Assembly (NCBI GenBank): GCA_963707875.1
Contig: CAVPRU010000014.1
Coordinates: 806,001-870,000, forward strand
Length of the DNA stretch: 64,000 nucleotides
DNA from: SZUA-320 sp963707875
GTDB lineage: Bacteria > Gemmatimonadota > Gemmatimonadetes > Gemmatimonadales > GWC2-71-9
Reading direction: 5' to 3'
Part shown: in pieces, positions 17,769-25,614 of the stretch
Layout: every line of letters begins with the position of its first letter
Position numbering within the stretch: the stretch's first letter is position 1
Notes under the pieces: model-generated
Seen by the model: only the letters and a program-made list of their open reading frames with translations
What the model was told of the DNA's origin: nothing
The model's database searches: none
Made by a program: the position numbers and the translations under genes

Positions 17769-20159
17769 ATGTTGCCTACAGCCCGACACGCCCCGTCCCC
17801 CCGGTCGAGCACCGCCCGGCTGCTGATCGTCGCCTGCCTTGGCCTGATCGCCTGCGGCGGGGCCAATGGACCAGTTGCCCCCCCGCCACCACCGCCACCG
17901 CCGCCGCCCGACCTCACCCGGAACGTGGCCGTGGCCGCTGGGGATGGCCAGTCCGCGACCGTGGGCGGGCCGGTGCCAATCCCGCCGGCAGTGCGGGTCA
18001 CCAATTCAACCAACCAACCGGTGGCCGGGATGGCGGTGGTGTTCGCGATCGGGACCGGTGGCGGTGCCGTGACCGGGGCATCAGTGATTACCGGTGCGGA
18101 TGGTGTGGCCGCGGTGGGGAGTTGGACTCTTGGAGCGCCCGGCGCCAACACCCTGGTGGCCACTGTCACCGGGGCCACCTCCGGCAGCCCGACCACCTTC
18201 AGCGCCACCGCCCTGGAACTGGTCATCCTCCCGTCCAAGGACAGCACGGTGAACGGGGTGATTGACGTGACCCGGTTCGAGGTGCCGGTCGGGATCACCG
18301 TGACCCTGGGCAGCGACGTGGTAATCAAGACCTCGGTGGGTACCACGATTGCCGGGACCATCCGGGGCGACTGCCGCCGGTTGGAGCTCGATGGCGCCGG
18401 TGAGGTTCTCGTGAGCGGCACCATCGACAATTCGTGCGCGGCGGCCGGGGCCGCCGGGGCGGACCTGAAGATCGTGGGTCGGGGGGGCTATGCCCTGACT
18501 GGCGCGGTGCTGAAGAGCTCGGGAGCATTCGAGATCACCAACGACCCGACATTGACCGACGCATCATTCGTCAGCCCGTCGCTGGCTTCTGAGGCCCCGG
18601 CAGGAACTCCATCCCGTGACGGTGCCCTCCTCACTCCTCCATGCACCATGATCAACGCCCAGTACCTCCCGACTCCGGCCCGGGCGTGGCCAGGCCTACT
18701 GGGGCTTCCTCTGGGAAGCAACGGCAGCAACGGGGCGCCCCTTACGGTGCGCTGCCGAGGATTGCTCGCCATCGAGGGGGGGGTTCAGCTCACGAGCCAG
18801 CACGGAGGCAACGGCGGTGACGGCCTTGCAGTTGGCGGGGGGCCCACCGAGGCAAGGGGCGGGAATGGAGGGGTCGGCGGCCTGCTCCGACTCCAGACGA
18901 TCGGCGACATCGTCTTCACGGGGGCCAACAGAATCCTCGGTGGCTTCGGAGGGGATGGTGGGAGGGCGGATGCGATCGGAGTGACCGAGCGACCCGAAGC
19001 GATCGCCACGGGAGGGGGCGGGGGCTCTGGTGGCAAGATGATTCTCTCGGCGACCCAGACGCTGGCCTTCGGCGGCCCCACCGAACTCGTCATTGGTGCC
19101 GGAGGATTCGGTGGGGCAGCGGCCGCAACCGGTCGGCTAGGAACCGATTTCGGACCTGGCTCTGCCAGGAACGGCGGCGATGCCACTGCAACGGGAGGGG
19201 CCGGAGGACCGAGCCTCGATCTGACGCTACTAGTCGGCACCGGACTGACCGGCCAGAGCAACGTGACCATGTCGGGTGGGTTTGGCGGGTTCGGTGGCCA
19301 GGGGGATGCGTCTGGTGGCATCGGGGGCGCCGGTGATGCTGACAACCCGGATGGCGGGGATGGCGGGAGCGCCCGCGCCACCGGCGGTGCCGGCGGCAAT
19401 TCAGGAACCCGGCTGTTCGGAGGTGCCCTGATCCAGCCGGGTGGCGGAGGGGGCGACGCGATCCTGCGCTTTGGGTATGGGGCGAATGGACGGGATGGAT
19501 GTGGGTTCCCACCAGGGTTTCGGCCCGGCGGGAACGGGGGCCGAGGGGGGGATCTGACGGGGGTCCATGGCGCCGGAGGGACCGGGTCAACGCCCGGGGA
19601 CGAGGGGGGCATCACACTTCTCAATACGCTGGGTGGTGGATCAGGGGGGATCGGCCAACCGACTGGAGGACAAGGGGGGCAACCTGGCAGCGCCTCATTC
19701 TCCACCATTCCCAGCGGAGCCATCCCTGGATTCCCAGGACGGTCAGGGTTTGCCTGCCTCCACGTTCTTGCTGGACACAGCAGTCAGTTTCTGCCCAAGG
19801 CGCCCGACGCGCCCCCGAACTGCCCCATGATGTCAACACCCGTCGAGTTCGTCAGCTTCGCGAATGTCCCGGTGGAGTTCACCGTCACTCTCGATCCAGC
19901 CGCCTCAACCGGCACTCAGGCCTTCACGTTCACCACCCAGCAGTTCAATCCATTCTCCGGGGTTCCGTCGATCATGGGGACGACTCCCGCCTATGATGAG
20001 GCAATCCATGGGCTGATGGGCGCACGAAAGACGGTCTACTCGATCTATGACCGATGTGTCACCAGCGGCCCATTCGTGAATACGTTCAAGGTGACGGCCA
20101 TGGGGCCGGGCGGGCCGGTGGTGGATGTGGGCACGTTCGGCTACACCTATACCCCGTGA
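17769..20159 (+). CDS. Glycine-rich (PGRS-like) lipoprotein
   Basis: A 796-residue putative surface lipoprotein. A signal peptide ends in a lipobox GLIAC (Cys about residue 27), followed by a run of ten prolines. Residues about 50-150 look like a bacterial Ig-like/invasin-type domain (VAAGDGQSATVGG ... TLVATVTG). After a beta-rich segment, residues about 335-650 consist of GGxGG-type repeats (for example GGNGGDG, GGAGGNSG, GGFGGFGGQG) interrupted by short hydrophobic strands, comparable in composition to mycobacterial PGRS and other polyglycine-II proteins. A non-repetitive C-terminus of about 110 residues with Cys and aromatic residues closes it. I chose ATG 17769 because the signal peptide begins there. 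Function unknown. Confidence 0.8.
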   Translation: MLPTARHAPSPRSSTARLLIVACLGLIACGGANGPVAPPPPPPPPPPDLTRNVAVAAGDGQSATVGGPVPIPPAVRVTNSTNQPVAGMAVVFAIGTGGGAVTGASVITGADGVAAVGSWTLGAPGANTLVATVTGATSGSPTTFSATALELVILPSKDSTVNGVIDVTRFEVPVGITVTLGSDVVIKTSVGTTIAGTIRGDCRRLELDGAGEVLVSGTIDNSCAAAGAAGADLKIVGRGGYALTGAVLKSSGAFEITNDPTLTDASFVSPSLASEAPAGTPSRDGALLTPPCTMINAQYLPTPARAWPGLLGLPLGSNGSNGAPLTVRCRGLLAIEGGVQLTSQHGGNGGDGLAVGGGPTEARGGNGGVGGLLRLQTIGDIVFTGANRILGGFGGDGGRADAIGVTERPEAIATGGGGGSGGKMILSATQTLAFGGPTELVIGAGGFGGAAAATGRLGTDFGPGSARNGGDATATGGAGGPSLDLTLLVGTGLTGQSNVTMSGGFGGFGGQGDASGGIGGAGDADNPDGGDGGSARATGGAGGNSGTRLFGGALIQPGGGGGDAILRFGYGANGRDGCGFPPGFRPGGNGGRGGDLTGVHGAGGTGSTPGDEGGITLLNTLGGGSGGIGQPTGGQGGQPGSASFSTIPSGAIPGFPGRSGFACLHVLAGHSSQFLPKAPDAPPNCPMMSTPVEFVSFANVPVEFTVTLDPAASTGTQAFTFTTQQFNPFSGVPSIMGTTPAYDEAIHGLMGARKTVYSIYDRCVTSGPFVNTFKVTAMGPGGPVVDVGTFGYTYTP

Positions 20160-20189
20160 CCTCGGGAGGAACCACAGGGCCCCGCGGCG

Positions 20190-21587
20190 TCAGCGAGCCG
20201 CGGCGGAGCGGGCCAGATCCCAGGCCCGCCTCACGTGGCGCTCCTCGGTGGTCCGCTGCCCAACCGCCAGCCGGATCGTGAACTGGCCCCGCAGCGTGGT
20301 GTGGGTCAGGAAGACCTCGCCTGAGGCATTCATGGGTTCGAGGATCCGACGGTTGTGGGCATCCAGCTCGGGACCGTCGAGCATCCCGGCCGGGACATGC
20401 CGGAAGCAGACCAGCCCCAGCGGTGCCGGGGCCATTCGCTCCCAATTGGGCTCGGCGTCAACCCACCCCGCGAAAAGCGCCGCCAGCCGCACATGCTCGC
20501 GGACCAGTGCCCGCAGTCCCTCGGCTCCGTAACTCCGCAGCACAAACCACAGCTTGAGCGCCCGGAACCGCCGCCCCAATGGGATCCCCCAGTCCCGGAA
20601 GTTGACCACCTCGCTGTCCGCCCCCGTCTTCAAGTACTCGGGCAGGACGGCAAAGCTCCGCATCAAGAGGTCGGGATCACGGACGTAGTACGCCGAGCAG
20701 TCGAAGTTGGTCAGCAGCCACTTGTGCGGATTCACCACGAAGCTGTCGGCCAGCTCGACCCCGTCGAGCATGGCGCGATGTTCCGGGGCCACCGCGGCCG
20801 CGCCACCGTAGGCGGCATCCACGTGGAAGAAGGCCCCCGCGTCGCGGGCCACAGTGCCGATCGCCCGGAGCGGGTCGAGCGCGGTGGAACTGGTGGTTCC
20901 CACCGTGGCCACCACGCACGCCGGCACCCAGCCTTGGGCAGCGTCTTCGGCGATCATCTCGCGAAGGGCATCCGGGCGCATGGCGAAGGTCGCATCGGTC
21001 GGCACCCGGCGGATGGCGTCGGGCGTGAACCCCGCCAGCCGGGCCGCCTTGAAGACCGACGAGTGGGCCTCTTCCGACGCATAGAAGGTCAGCACGGGAC
21101 TCCGGCCCGCCCGGGCCCAGGTCGCGTCCCGGGCCGTGAGGACCGCTGTGAGGGTGGCCGTGGATGCCGTATCCTGGATCACGCCGTGGAACCCGTCGGG
21201 CAGTCCAATCAACTGACGCAGCCAGTCGAGGGCGACCTGCTCCAGTTCGGTGGCGGCCGGACTGGTCTGCCAGGCAATCCCGTTCACCGCCAGTCCAGCC
21301 ACGAGCAGCTCGGCCAGCACCGATGGCGGACTGTTGTTGGACGCGAAGTAGCCGAACCACCCTGGGTGCTGCCAGTGGGTCAGCCCCGGAACGATGATCC
21401 GTTCGAAGTCGTCAAAGATCCGGTCGAACCCTTCGCCCCGCTCCGGCGGCATCGCCGGCAGCGCGCTCCGGACCGCCCCGGGACGGACGTCCGGTACCAC
21501 CCGACGCTGGCCCACCGTCTCCAGGTAGTCGGCGATCCAGTCCACCATCTGGTGGGCCCGGGTCCGGAACTCGACCGGGTCCATCAT
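20190..21587 (-). CDS. PLP-dependent decarboxylase (aromatic-L-amino-acid/glutamate type, group II)
   Basis: A 465-residue cytoplasmic pyridoxal-phosphate enzyme of the group II decarboxylases. The N-terminal part has WQHPGWFGYFASNNSPPSVL and the cofactor site reads ASEEAHSSVFKAA (stacking His), HVDAAYGG (Asp binding the pyridine ring) and NPHKWLLTNFDC (Schiff-base Lys about residue 289). The closest general resemblance is to aromatic-L-amino-acid decarboxylases, which would give amines such as tryptamine or tyramine, but the substrate is not certain. The start codon (21587) overlaps the patatin stop as ATGATG, with TGA inside, so the two genes are translationally coupled. Some relatives catalyse decarboxylation-oxidation instead. 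Confidence 0.9.
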   Translation of the reverse strand: MMDPVEFRTRAHQMVDWIADYLETVGQRRVVPDVRPGAVRSALPAMPPERGEGFDRIFDDFERIIVPGLTHWQHPGWFGYFASNNSPPSVLAELLVAGLAVNGIAWQTSPAATELEQVALDWLRQLIGLPDGFHGVIQDTASTATLTAVLTARDATWARAGRSPVLTFYASEEAHSSVFKAARLAGFTPDAIRRVPTDATFAMRPDALREMIAEDAAQGWVPACVVATVGTTSSTALDPLRAIGTVARDAGAFFHVDAAYGGAAAVAPEHRAMLDGVELADSFVVNPHKWLLTNFDCSAYYVRDPDLLMRSFAVLPEYLKTGADSEVVNFRDWGIPLGRRFRALKLWFVLRSYGAEGLRALVREHVRLAALFAGWVDAEPNWERMAPAPLGLVCFRHVPAGMLDGPELDAHNRRILEPMNASGEVFLTHTTLRGQFTIRLAVGQRTTEERHVRRAWDLARSAAAR

Positions 21588-22474
21588 CGGGGGCTCGGCT
21601 CGCCAAGCGGTGCGCCGTTGAGAAATTCGCGCATGGCGGGGGTTCTCGTGTCCGCCTCCCGGCGACCCATCTCCAGGGTGCGCTCCACCCGCTCGAGCGA
21701 GGTGTAGTCCCACCGGTTGATTGGCACCGGGCCCGACGGCGCCAGGTAGAGCCGACTGCCCCGCCAGCCGATCGAGCTCTCCGGATACGGACGGGTCAGC
21801 AATACCAGGGTCCGACGGACCCCGGCCACCGCCTCCGCCATGAAGGCCGGTGCGTTGTCCACCAGCCCGCCATCGACCACCCGATGGCCCCCGATCCGCC
21901 CGATCGGGAGGAAGGGGGGCGTCGAGGACGACGCGAGAATGAGATCGGCAAGCTCTTCCGCCGAGCCACAACTCCGGGCATCCACCGACACCGGACGGAA
22001 GCCGAGCCTCCGACCGGACACCGGATGCAGCTTTCCGGGCTTGAGACTCCGCTCAATCGAGTACGCGAGCATGCCTACCGGCATCGCCAGCGGCATCGGC
22101 AGCAGGGGAAACGCGGTCAGGATGAAGACTGGAAACGGCAGCGCCTGAATCCGGTCGAGTCCCCCGTCCGCAAGGGCAGTCCTGAGAGTGGCACGGTAGA
22201 TCGGCTCGTGCGGCGTCGGTCGCTGGCCAAGCAGCATCCGGCTCCACCGGAAGTTCCGGGTGATGCCATCGCGCCGGGACAGCCAGTACCGATGCGCCTC
22301 CTCGCGGCGACCCGAAAGCCAGGTGATCGCCGTGGAAGCGCCGGCGCTGCAGGCCGACACGGCGCGGATCCTCGGCTCCAGATCGCTCCACCAGCGTTCC
22401 AGGAACCCCACCTGATAGAAGGCGCGGTTGCCACCGCCGGCAAAGGTGACGGCCAGATCCCGGGAGGACTCCAT
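21584..22474 (-). CDS. Patatin-like phospholipase
   Basis: A 296-residue lipid acyl hydrolase of the patatin family. The oxyanion motif GGGNRAFYQVGFL is at about residue 12, the nucleophile elbow SACSAGAS at about 39 (Ser followed by Ala-Gly, with Ala in place of the usual first Gly of GxSxG), and the catalytic Asp lies in VVDGGLVDNAP at about 211. No signal peptide is seen, so a cytoplasmic or membrane-peripheral location is likely. The ATG at 22474 is chosen because it precedes the conserved core and lies 8 nt after a -10-like TAGACT, consistent with leaderless translation. It is coupled to the downstream PLP decarboxylase. Confidence 0.85.
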   Translation of the reverse strand: MESSRDLAVTFAGGGNRAFYQVGFLERWWSDLEPRIRAVSACSAGASTAITWLSGRREEAHRYWLSRRDGITRNFRWSRMLLGQRPTPHEPIYRATLRTALADGGLDRIQALPFPVFILTAFPLLPMPLAMPVGMLAYSIERSLKPGKLHPVSGRRLGFRPVSVDARSCGSAEELADLILASSSTPPFLPIGRIGGHRVVDGGLVDNAPAFMAEAVAGVRRTLVLLTRPYPESSIGWRGSRLYLAPSGPVPINRWDYTSLERVERTLEMGRREADTRTPAMREFLNGAPLGEPSPR

Positions 22475-22482
22475 GGGGGTCC

Positions 22483-22511
22483 AGTCTAACAGGGGAGAGC
22501 CGGTTTCTCGA
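22483..22511 (-). promoter_or_regulatory. Candidate promoter for the patatin/decarboxylase pair
   Basis: On the minus strand TCGAGA and TAGACT are spaced by exactly 17 nt (plus-strand 22506-22511 and 22483-22488). The -10 ends 8 nt before the ATG at 22474, so the transcript should be leaderless or nearly so. Confidence 0.5.
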
Positions 22512-22516
22512 CCCGC

Positions 22517-22522
22517 TATCTT
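22517..22522 (+). promoter_or_regulatory. Candidate -10 element (TATCTT) for the glycosylase gene
   Basis: TATCTT lies 28 nt before the ATG at 22551, inside the 76-nt gap shared with the divergent patatin gene. No good -35 is visible. Confidence 0.35.
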
Positions 22523-22550
22523 GCGGACTGCTTTCTGCCAGGGACTGACC

Positions 22551-23213
22551 ATGCCGAGTCGCCGCACCGCCATCCCGACCCTGCGAACGACGGATATCGC
22601 CGCGGCGCAGAGCGCGCTCGCCGAGGCGGACCCGGTCATGGGTCAGCTGATCGAACGCCACGGTCCGCTCGGCCTCCGGCCGGGCTACCGGCTGAGTCCC
22701 TATCAGCGGCTCTTCGGAGCCATCGTCTACCAACAGCTCTCCGGTCTGGCCGCCTCGACCATCCTGGGCCGGGTCCAGGCCCTCTTCGGCGATGAGGATG
22801 TGGTCCCCGAACCAGCCGCCGTCCTGGAGATGCCCGACCGGAGGATGCGCGGGGCCGGACTGTCCCGGGCCAAGATGCTGGCGATCCAGGATCTCGCGCG
22901 CAAGTCCCTGGAGGGAGTGCTGCCGGAGCTGGCGGAAGCCCGGCGACTCGATGACGAGGCAGTGATCGAGCGGCTGGTGGTAGTGCGCGGGATCGGCCGG
23001 TGGACCGCCGAGATGCTGCTGATCGGCGGGCTGGGCAGACCGGACGTCCTCCCGGTCGGCGACCTGGGGATCCAGAAGGGATTCCAGATCGCCTACCGCA
23101 CCCGGAAACTCCCCGACCCGGCGCGACTTCTCAGGCATGGCCGACGATGGCAGCCGTTCCGAACCATCGCCAGCTGGTACCTCTGGCGGGCGACCGACTC
23201 GAACGGGGGATAA
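22551..23213 (+). CDS. DNA-3-methyladenine glycosylase (AlkA-like, HhH-GPD)
   Basis: A 220-residue base-excision repair glycosylase that removes alkylated purines. The HhH-GPD core is present: FGAIVYQQLSGLAAST (about residue 61), then the helix-hairpin-helix VVRGIGRWTAEMLLIGGLG with the catalytic Asp in PVGDLGIQKG (about 171). The protein is compact and lacks the N-terminal TBP-like domain of E. coli AlkA, as in the MAG/AlkA-short group. It stands alone on the plus strand, divergent from patatin and about 120 nt before the ArsR-rhodanese gene, which has its own control region. Confidence 0.9.
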   Translation: MPSRRTAIPTLRTTDIAAAQSALAEADPVMGQLIERHGPLGLRPGYRLSPYQRLFGAIVYQQLSGLAASTILGRVQALFGDEDVVPEPAAVLEMPDRRMRGAGLSRAKMLAIQDLARKSLEGVLPELAEARRLDDEAVIERLVVVRGIGRWTAEMLLIGGLGRPDVLPVGDLGIQKGFQIAYRTRKLPDPARLLRHGRRWQPFRTIASWYLWRATDSNGG

Positions 23214-23305
23214 CAGTTCCGGTTGGATGCGAGCCCGACCACTCGGCCGCGGGCTGGCTCGTGGTCGAACAGACGGAAAATGCCTCCAGCGCTATGGAAC
23301 TTGCT

Positions 23306-23327
23306 TATTCAAGTACTCTTATGAATA
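23306..23327 (+). promoter_or_regulatory. AT-rich inverted repeat, probable ArsR-family operator
   Basis: TATTCA (23306-23311) and TGAATA (23322-23327) form a perfect 6-bp inverted repeat with a 10-nt centre, in an AT-rich island within GC-rich DNA. It ends 8 nt before the ATG at 23336 of a gene whose own product has an ArsR-type helix-turn-helix. The TTCA/TGAA core is like known ArsR/SmtB sites, so autoregulation is likely. The ATG at 23321 falls inside this element, arguing against it as the start. Confidence 0.6.
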
Positions 23328-23335
23328 TTCGACCC

Positions 23336-24049
23336 ATGCCTCAGTCGAACCGGCAGTTCAAGGACAGCATCTACCAGCAGTTCGCCCGGATCGGGAAGGC
23401 GGTGGCCGCTCCCCGACGACTGGAACTGCTGGAACTGCTCGGCCAGGGCCACCGCACCGTCGAAGCCCTCGCCCGGCAGGCCGGGGCCTCGGTGGCCAAC
23501 ACCTCCCACCATCTCCAGATCCTCCGGGCCGCACGGCTGGTCGAAAGTCGCAAGATCGGGCTCTTCGTGGAGTACCGTCTGGCCGATGACGACGTCCGCC
23601 GGTTCTTCCTCTCCCTGCGAAAACTCGCCGAGCACCGGCTGGCGGAAGTCGAACTGGTCACCAGGACCTTTCTGGAGGCGCGGGACGCCATGGCGACGGT
23701 CCCCACCGAGGAACTCATCCGTCGGGTCCGGAGTGGAGAGGTGACGGTGCTGGATGTTCGCCCCAGCGAAGAGTATCACGCCGGTCACATCCCGGGGGCC
23801 TTGTCGGTCCCGCTGGCGGAACTGAAACAGCGGCTGGCCCAGCTCCCCAGGAATCGAGAAATCGTCGCCTATTGCCGCGGTCCCTATTGCGTCCTCGCCA
23901 TCGAGGCGGTCAGCCTCCTCAAAGCCGGGGGCTTCCGCGCCCGCCGGCTGGAAGAGGGAGTCCCCGAATGGCAGGCCCGCGGCTGGCGGATCGCCAGGGG
24001 TGCGGCTCGCCCAGACCCGAAGTCAGGAAGGAAGCGAAGTCATGGCTAG
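23336..24049 (+). CDS. ArsR-type regulator fused to a rhodanese domain
   Basis: A 237-residue cytoplasmic fusion protein. Residues about 10-90 are a winged helix-turn-helix of the ArsR/SmtB family (RLELLELLGQGHRTVEALAR, then SVANTSHHLQILRAARLVESR). Residues about 120-225 are a rhodanese domain (VTVLDVRPSEEYHAGHIPGA) whose active loop has the cysteine pair of VAYCRGPYCVLA (about residue 179). These fusions are known as regulators that sense sulfur species through the rhodanese cysteine. The start at 23336 follows the probable operator. It overlaps the DsrE-like gene by 8 nt and is followed by a sulfide:quinone reductase-like gene, supporting a sulfide or polysulfide response. Confidence 0.9.
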   Translation: MPQSNRQFKDSIYQQFARIGKAVAAPRRLELLELLGQGHRTVEALARQAGASVANTSHHLQILRAARLVESRKIGLFVEYRLADDDVRRFFLSLRKLAEHRLAEVELVTRTFLEARDAMATVPTEELIRRVRSGEVTVLDVRPSEEYHAGHIPGALSVPLAELKQRLAQLPRNREIVAYCRGPYCVLAIEAVSLLKAGGFRARRLEEGVPEWQARGWRIARGAARPDPKSGRKRSHG

Positions 24050-24395
24050 CACCCTTTTCGTGCTCAACGACGCCCCCTATGGAACCGAGCGCAGCTACAA
24101 TGGCCTGCGACTGGCCGTCTCCCTGGCCAAGCGTGAGGGTGAATCGGTGCGGATCTTTCTGATGGGCGATGCGGCCAGTTGCGCCAAGGCCGGTCAGAAA
24201 GTGCCCCAAGGCTATTACCGCGTGGAGGCGATGCTCCAGGTGGCCCACCGGCAAGGCGCCCTGATCGCCGCGTGTGGGACCTGCATGGAGGCTCGGGGGA
24301 TCACCGATCCGGAACTGACCGACGGGGTGGCCCGCGGCACCCTGGAACAGCTCACCGACTGGACGGTGTGGGCTGAGCGGACACTGGGGTTCTGA
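24042..24395 (+). CDS. DsrE-like sulfur relay protein
   Basis: A 117-residue cytoplasmic protein of the DsrE/DsrF fold. Conserved features are the TLFVLNDAPYGTERSYNGLRL opening (split by the family's usual strand-helix break), FLMGDAASCAKAGQK in the middle and a CGTCMEARG motif near residue 84, giving three cysteines suited to carrying persulfide sulfur. Translation begins at the ATG at 24042, inside the end of the ArsR-rhodanese gene, and its stop overlaps the oxidoreductase start (TGATG). It probably passes sulfane sulfur between the oxidoreductase and other acceptors, which is an inference from context. Confidence 0.88.
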   Translation: MASTLFVLNDAPYGTERSYNGLRLAVSLAKREGESVRIFLMGDAASCAKAGQKVPQGYYRVEAMLQVAHRQGALIAACGTCMEARGITDPELTDGVARGTLEQLTDWTVWAERTLGF

Positions 24396-25552
24396 TGGGC
24401 GCCCGACAGACAGTCGTGATCCTCGGCGGCGGGATAGGCGGACTGGCCACGGCGCGGGCGCTCCGCCGGCGACTCTCCCGGCGGCATCGAATCGTCCTGG
24501 TGGACCGGGAGCGGCTGCACGTGTTCGCCCCCTCCCTGCTCTGGTTGATGACAGGACGGCGGCGGCCCCAGCAGATTCAGCGCCCCCTCGCGTCTCTCGC
24601 CCCGCGGGGTGTCGAGGTCCTGGTGGGCGAGGTCGATCGAATCGAGCCGGAGGCGCGGCGGATCATCCTCCATGGACAGCCGATCGAATGGGACTACCTG
24701 GTAGTCTCCCTCGGAGCCGAACTCGCGCCCGAGGCGATTCCGGGGCTGCGGGAGGCGGGCCACAATCTCTATGACCTCCCCGGGGCAGTCGGTCTGCGGG
24801 ATGCCCTGGCGGCCCACCGGACCGCCAGGGTGGTCGTGCTGACCGCGGCGCCGGCCTACAAGTGCCCGGCAGCGCCGTATGAGGCGGCCCTCCTCATTGC
24901 GGATGCGCTCCATATCGGGAGCAGCCGCGCCATTGGTGAAGTGGCGGTGTACGCCGCGGAGCCCGGACCGATGGGCGTCGCCGGACCCGAGGTATCCAAC
25001 GCCGTCCGGCAGTTGCTCCAGTCCAGACAGATCCCGTACTTCCCCGAGCACCAGGTCACCGAGGTCGATCCCCTCGCGAGCCGGATCACCTTCGCCAACG
25101 GTGCCCACACGGGGTTTGACCTGCTGGCCTACGTCCCACCCCATCGGGCACCGCGGGTGGTCCGGGAAAGTGGGCTCACGACGGAGACCGGTTGGGTCGG
25201 GGTCGATCGCCATACTCTGGAAACCCGTTTCCCCCGGGTGTACGCCATCGGCGACGTGGTGTCGATCCCCCTCGCCCTCGGCAAGCCGCTTCCCAAGGCC
25301 GGGGTCTTTGCCCACGGCCAGGCAAAGGTCGTGGCGGCTAACATCACTGCGTCGATCGCTGGCCAACCAGCGGCCCAGCGATTCGATGGCCACGGCGAGT
25401 GTTTCATCGAGGTCGGCGGAGGCCGGGCCGGCCTCGGCACGGGGAACTTCTACGCGGAACCAACCCCGGCGGTCACCCTTCGCCCTCCAAGCTGGAGGTG
25501 GCACCTCGGGAAGGTCCTGCTCGAGAAGCTCTGGCTTCGGCGCTGGTGGTAG
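24395..25552 (+). CDS. FAD/NAD(P)-dependent oxidoreductase, sulfide:quinone reductase-like
   Basis: A 385-residue flavoprotein. It opens with the dinucleotide motif VVILGGGIGGLATARAL (residues 7-23), has a second nucleotide-binding strand near RARVVVLTAAPAYKCPAAPYE-like residues 144-165 including a cysteine that corresponds to the KCP site of SQR and flavocytochrome c, and an FAD-closing motif RVYAIGDVVSIPL near residue 281. A further Cys lies in GHGECFIEVGGG (about 335). The final residues are basic and aromatic (LEKLWLRRWW), as in membrane-attached SQRs. Sulfide oxidation to persulfide with quinone reduction is the likely role. It is third in the ArsR-rhodanese operon. Confidence 0.85.
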   Translation: MGARQTVVILGGGIGGLATARALRRRLSRRHRIVLVDRERLHVFAPSLLWLMTGRRRPQQIQRPLASLAPRGVEVLVGEVDRIEPEARRIILHGQPIEWDYLVVSLGAELAPEAIPGLREAGHNLYDLPGAVGLRDALAAHRTARVVVLTAAPAYKCPAAPYEAALLIADALHIGSSRAIGEVAVYAAEPGPMGVAGPEVSNAVRQLLQSRQIPYFPEHQVTEVDPLASRITFANGAHTGFDLLAYVPPHRAPRVVRESGLTTETGWVGVDRHTLETRFPRVYAIGDVVSIPLALGKPLPKAGVFAHGQAKVVAANITASIAGQPAAQRFDGHGECFIEVGGGRAGLGTGNFYAEPTPAVTLRPPSWRWHLGKVLLEKLWLRRWW

Positions 25553-25614
25553 CCCGCTCAGAAACCTGCCCCATCTGGTATCTCCGGCGGGCGACGGACT
25601 CGATCGACGAGTAG

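Noticed and set aside
18785..19723. Proline-rich minus-strand frame opposite the glycine repeats
   Set aside because: Gly codons read backwards give Pro and Ala; the plus strand has the lipobox and a sensible domain order.
22428..22550. N-terminal extension of the AlkA-like protein
   Set aside because: The extra residues overlap the divergent patatin gene and its promoter, and show no conserved features.
23321..23323. ATG at 23321 (or 23294) as the ArsR-rhodanese start
   Set aside because: 23321 lies within the inverted repeat and 23294 upstream of it, so an operator would fall inside the coding region; 23336 is more consistent.
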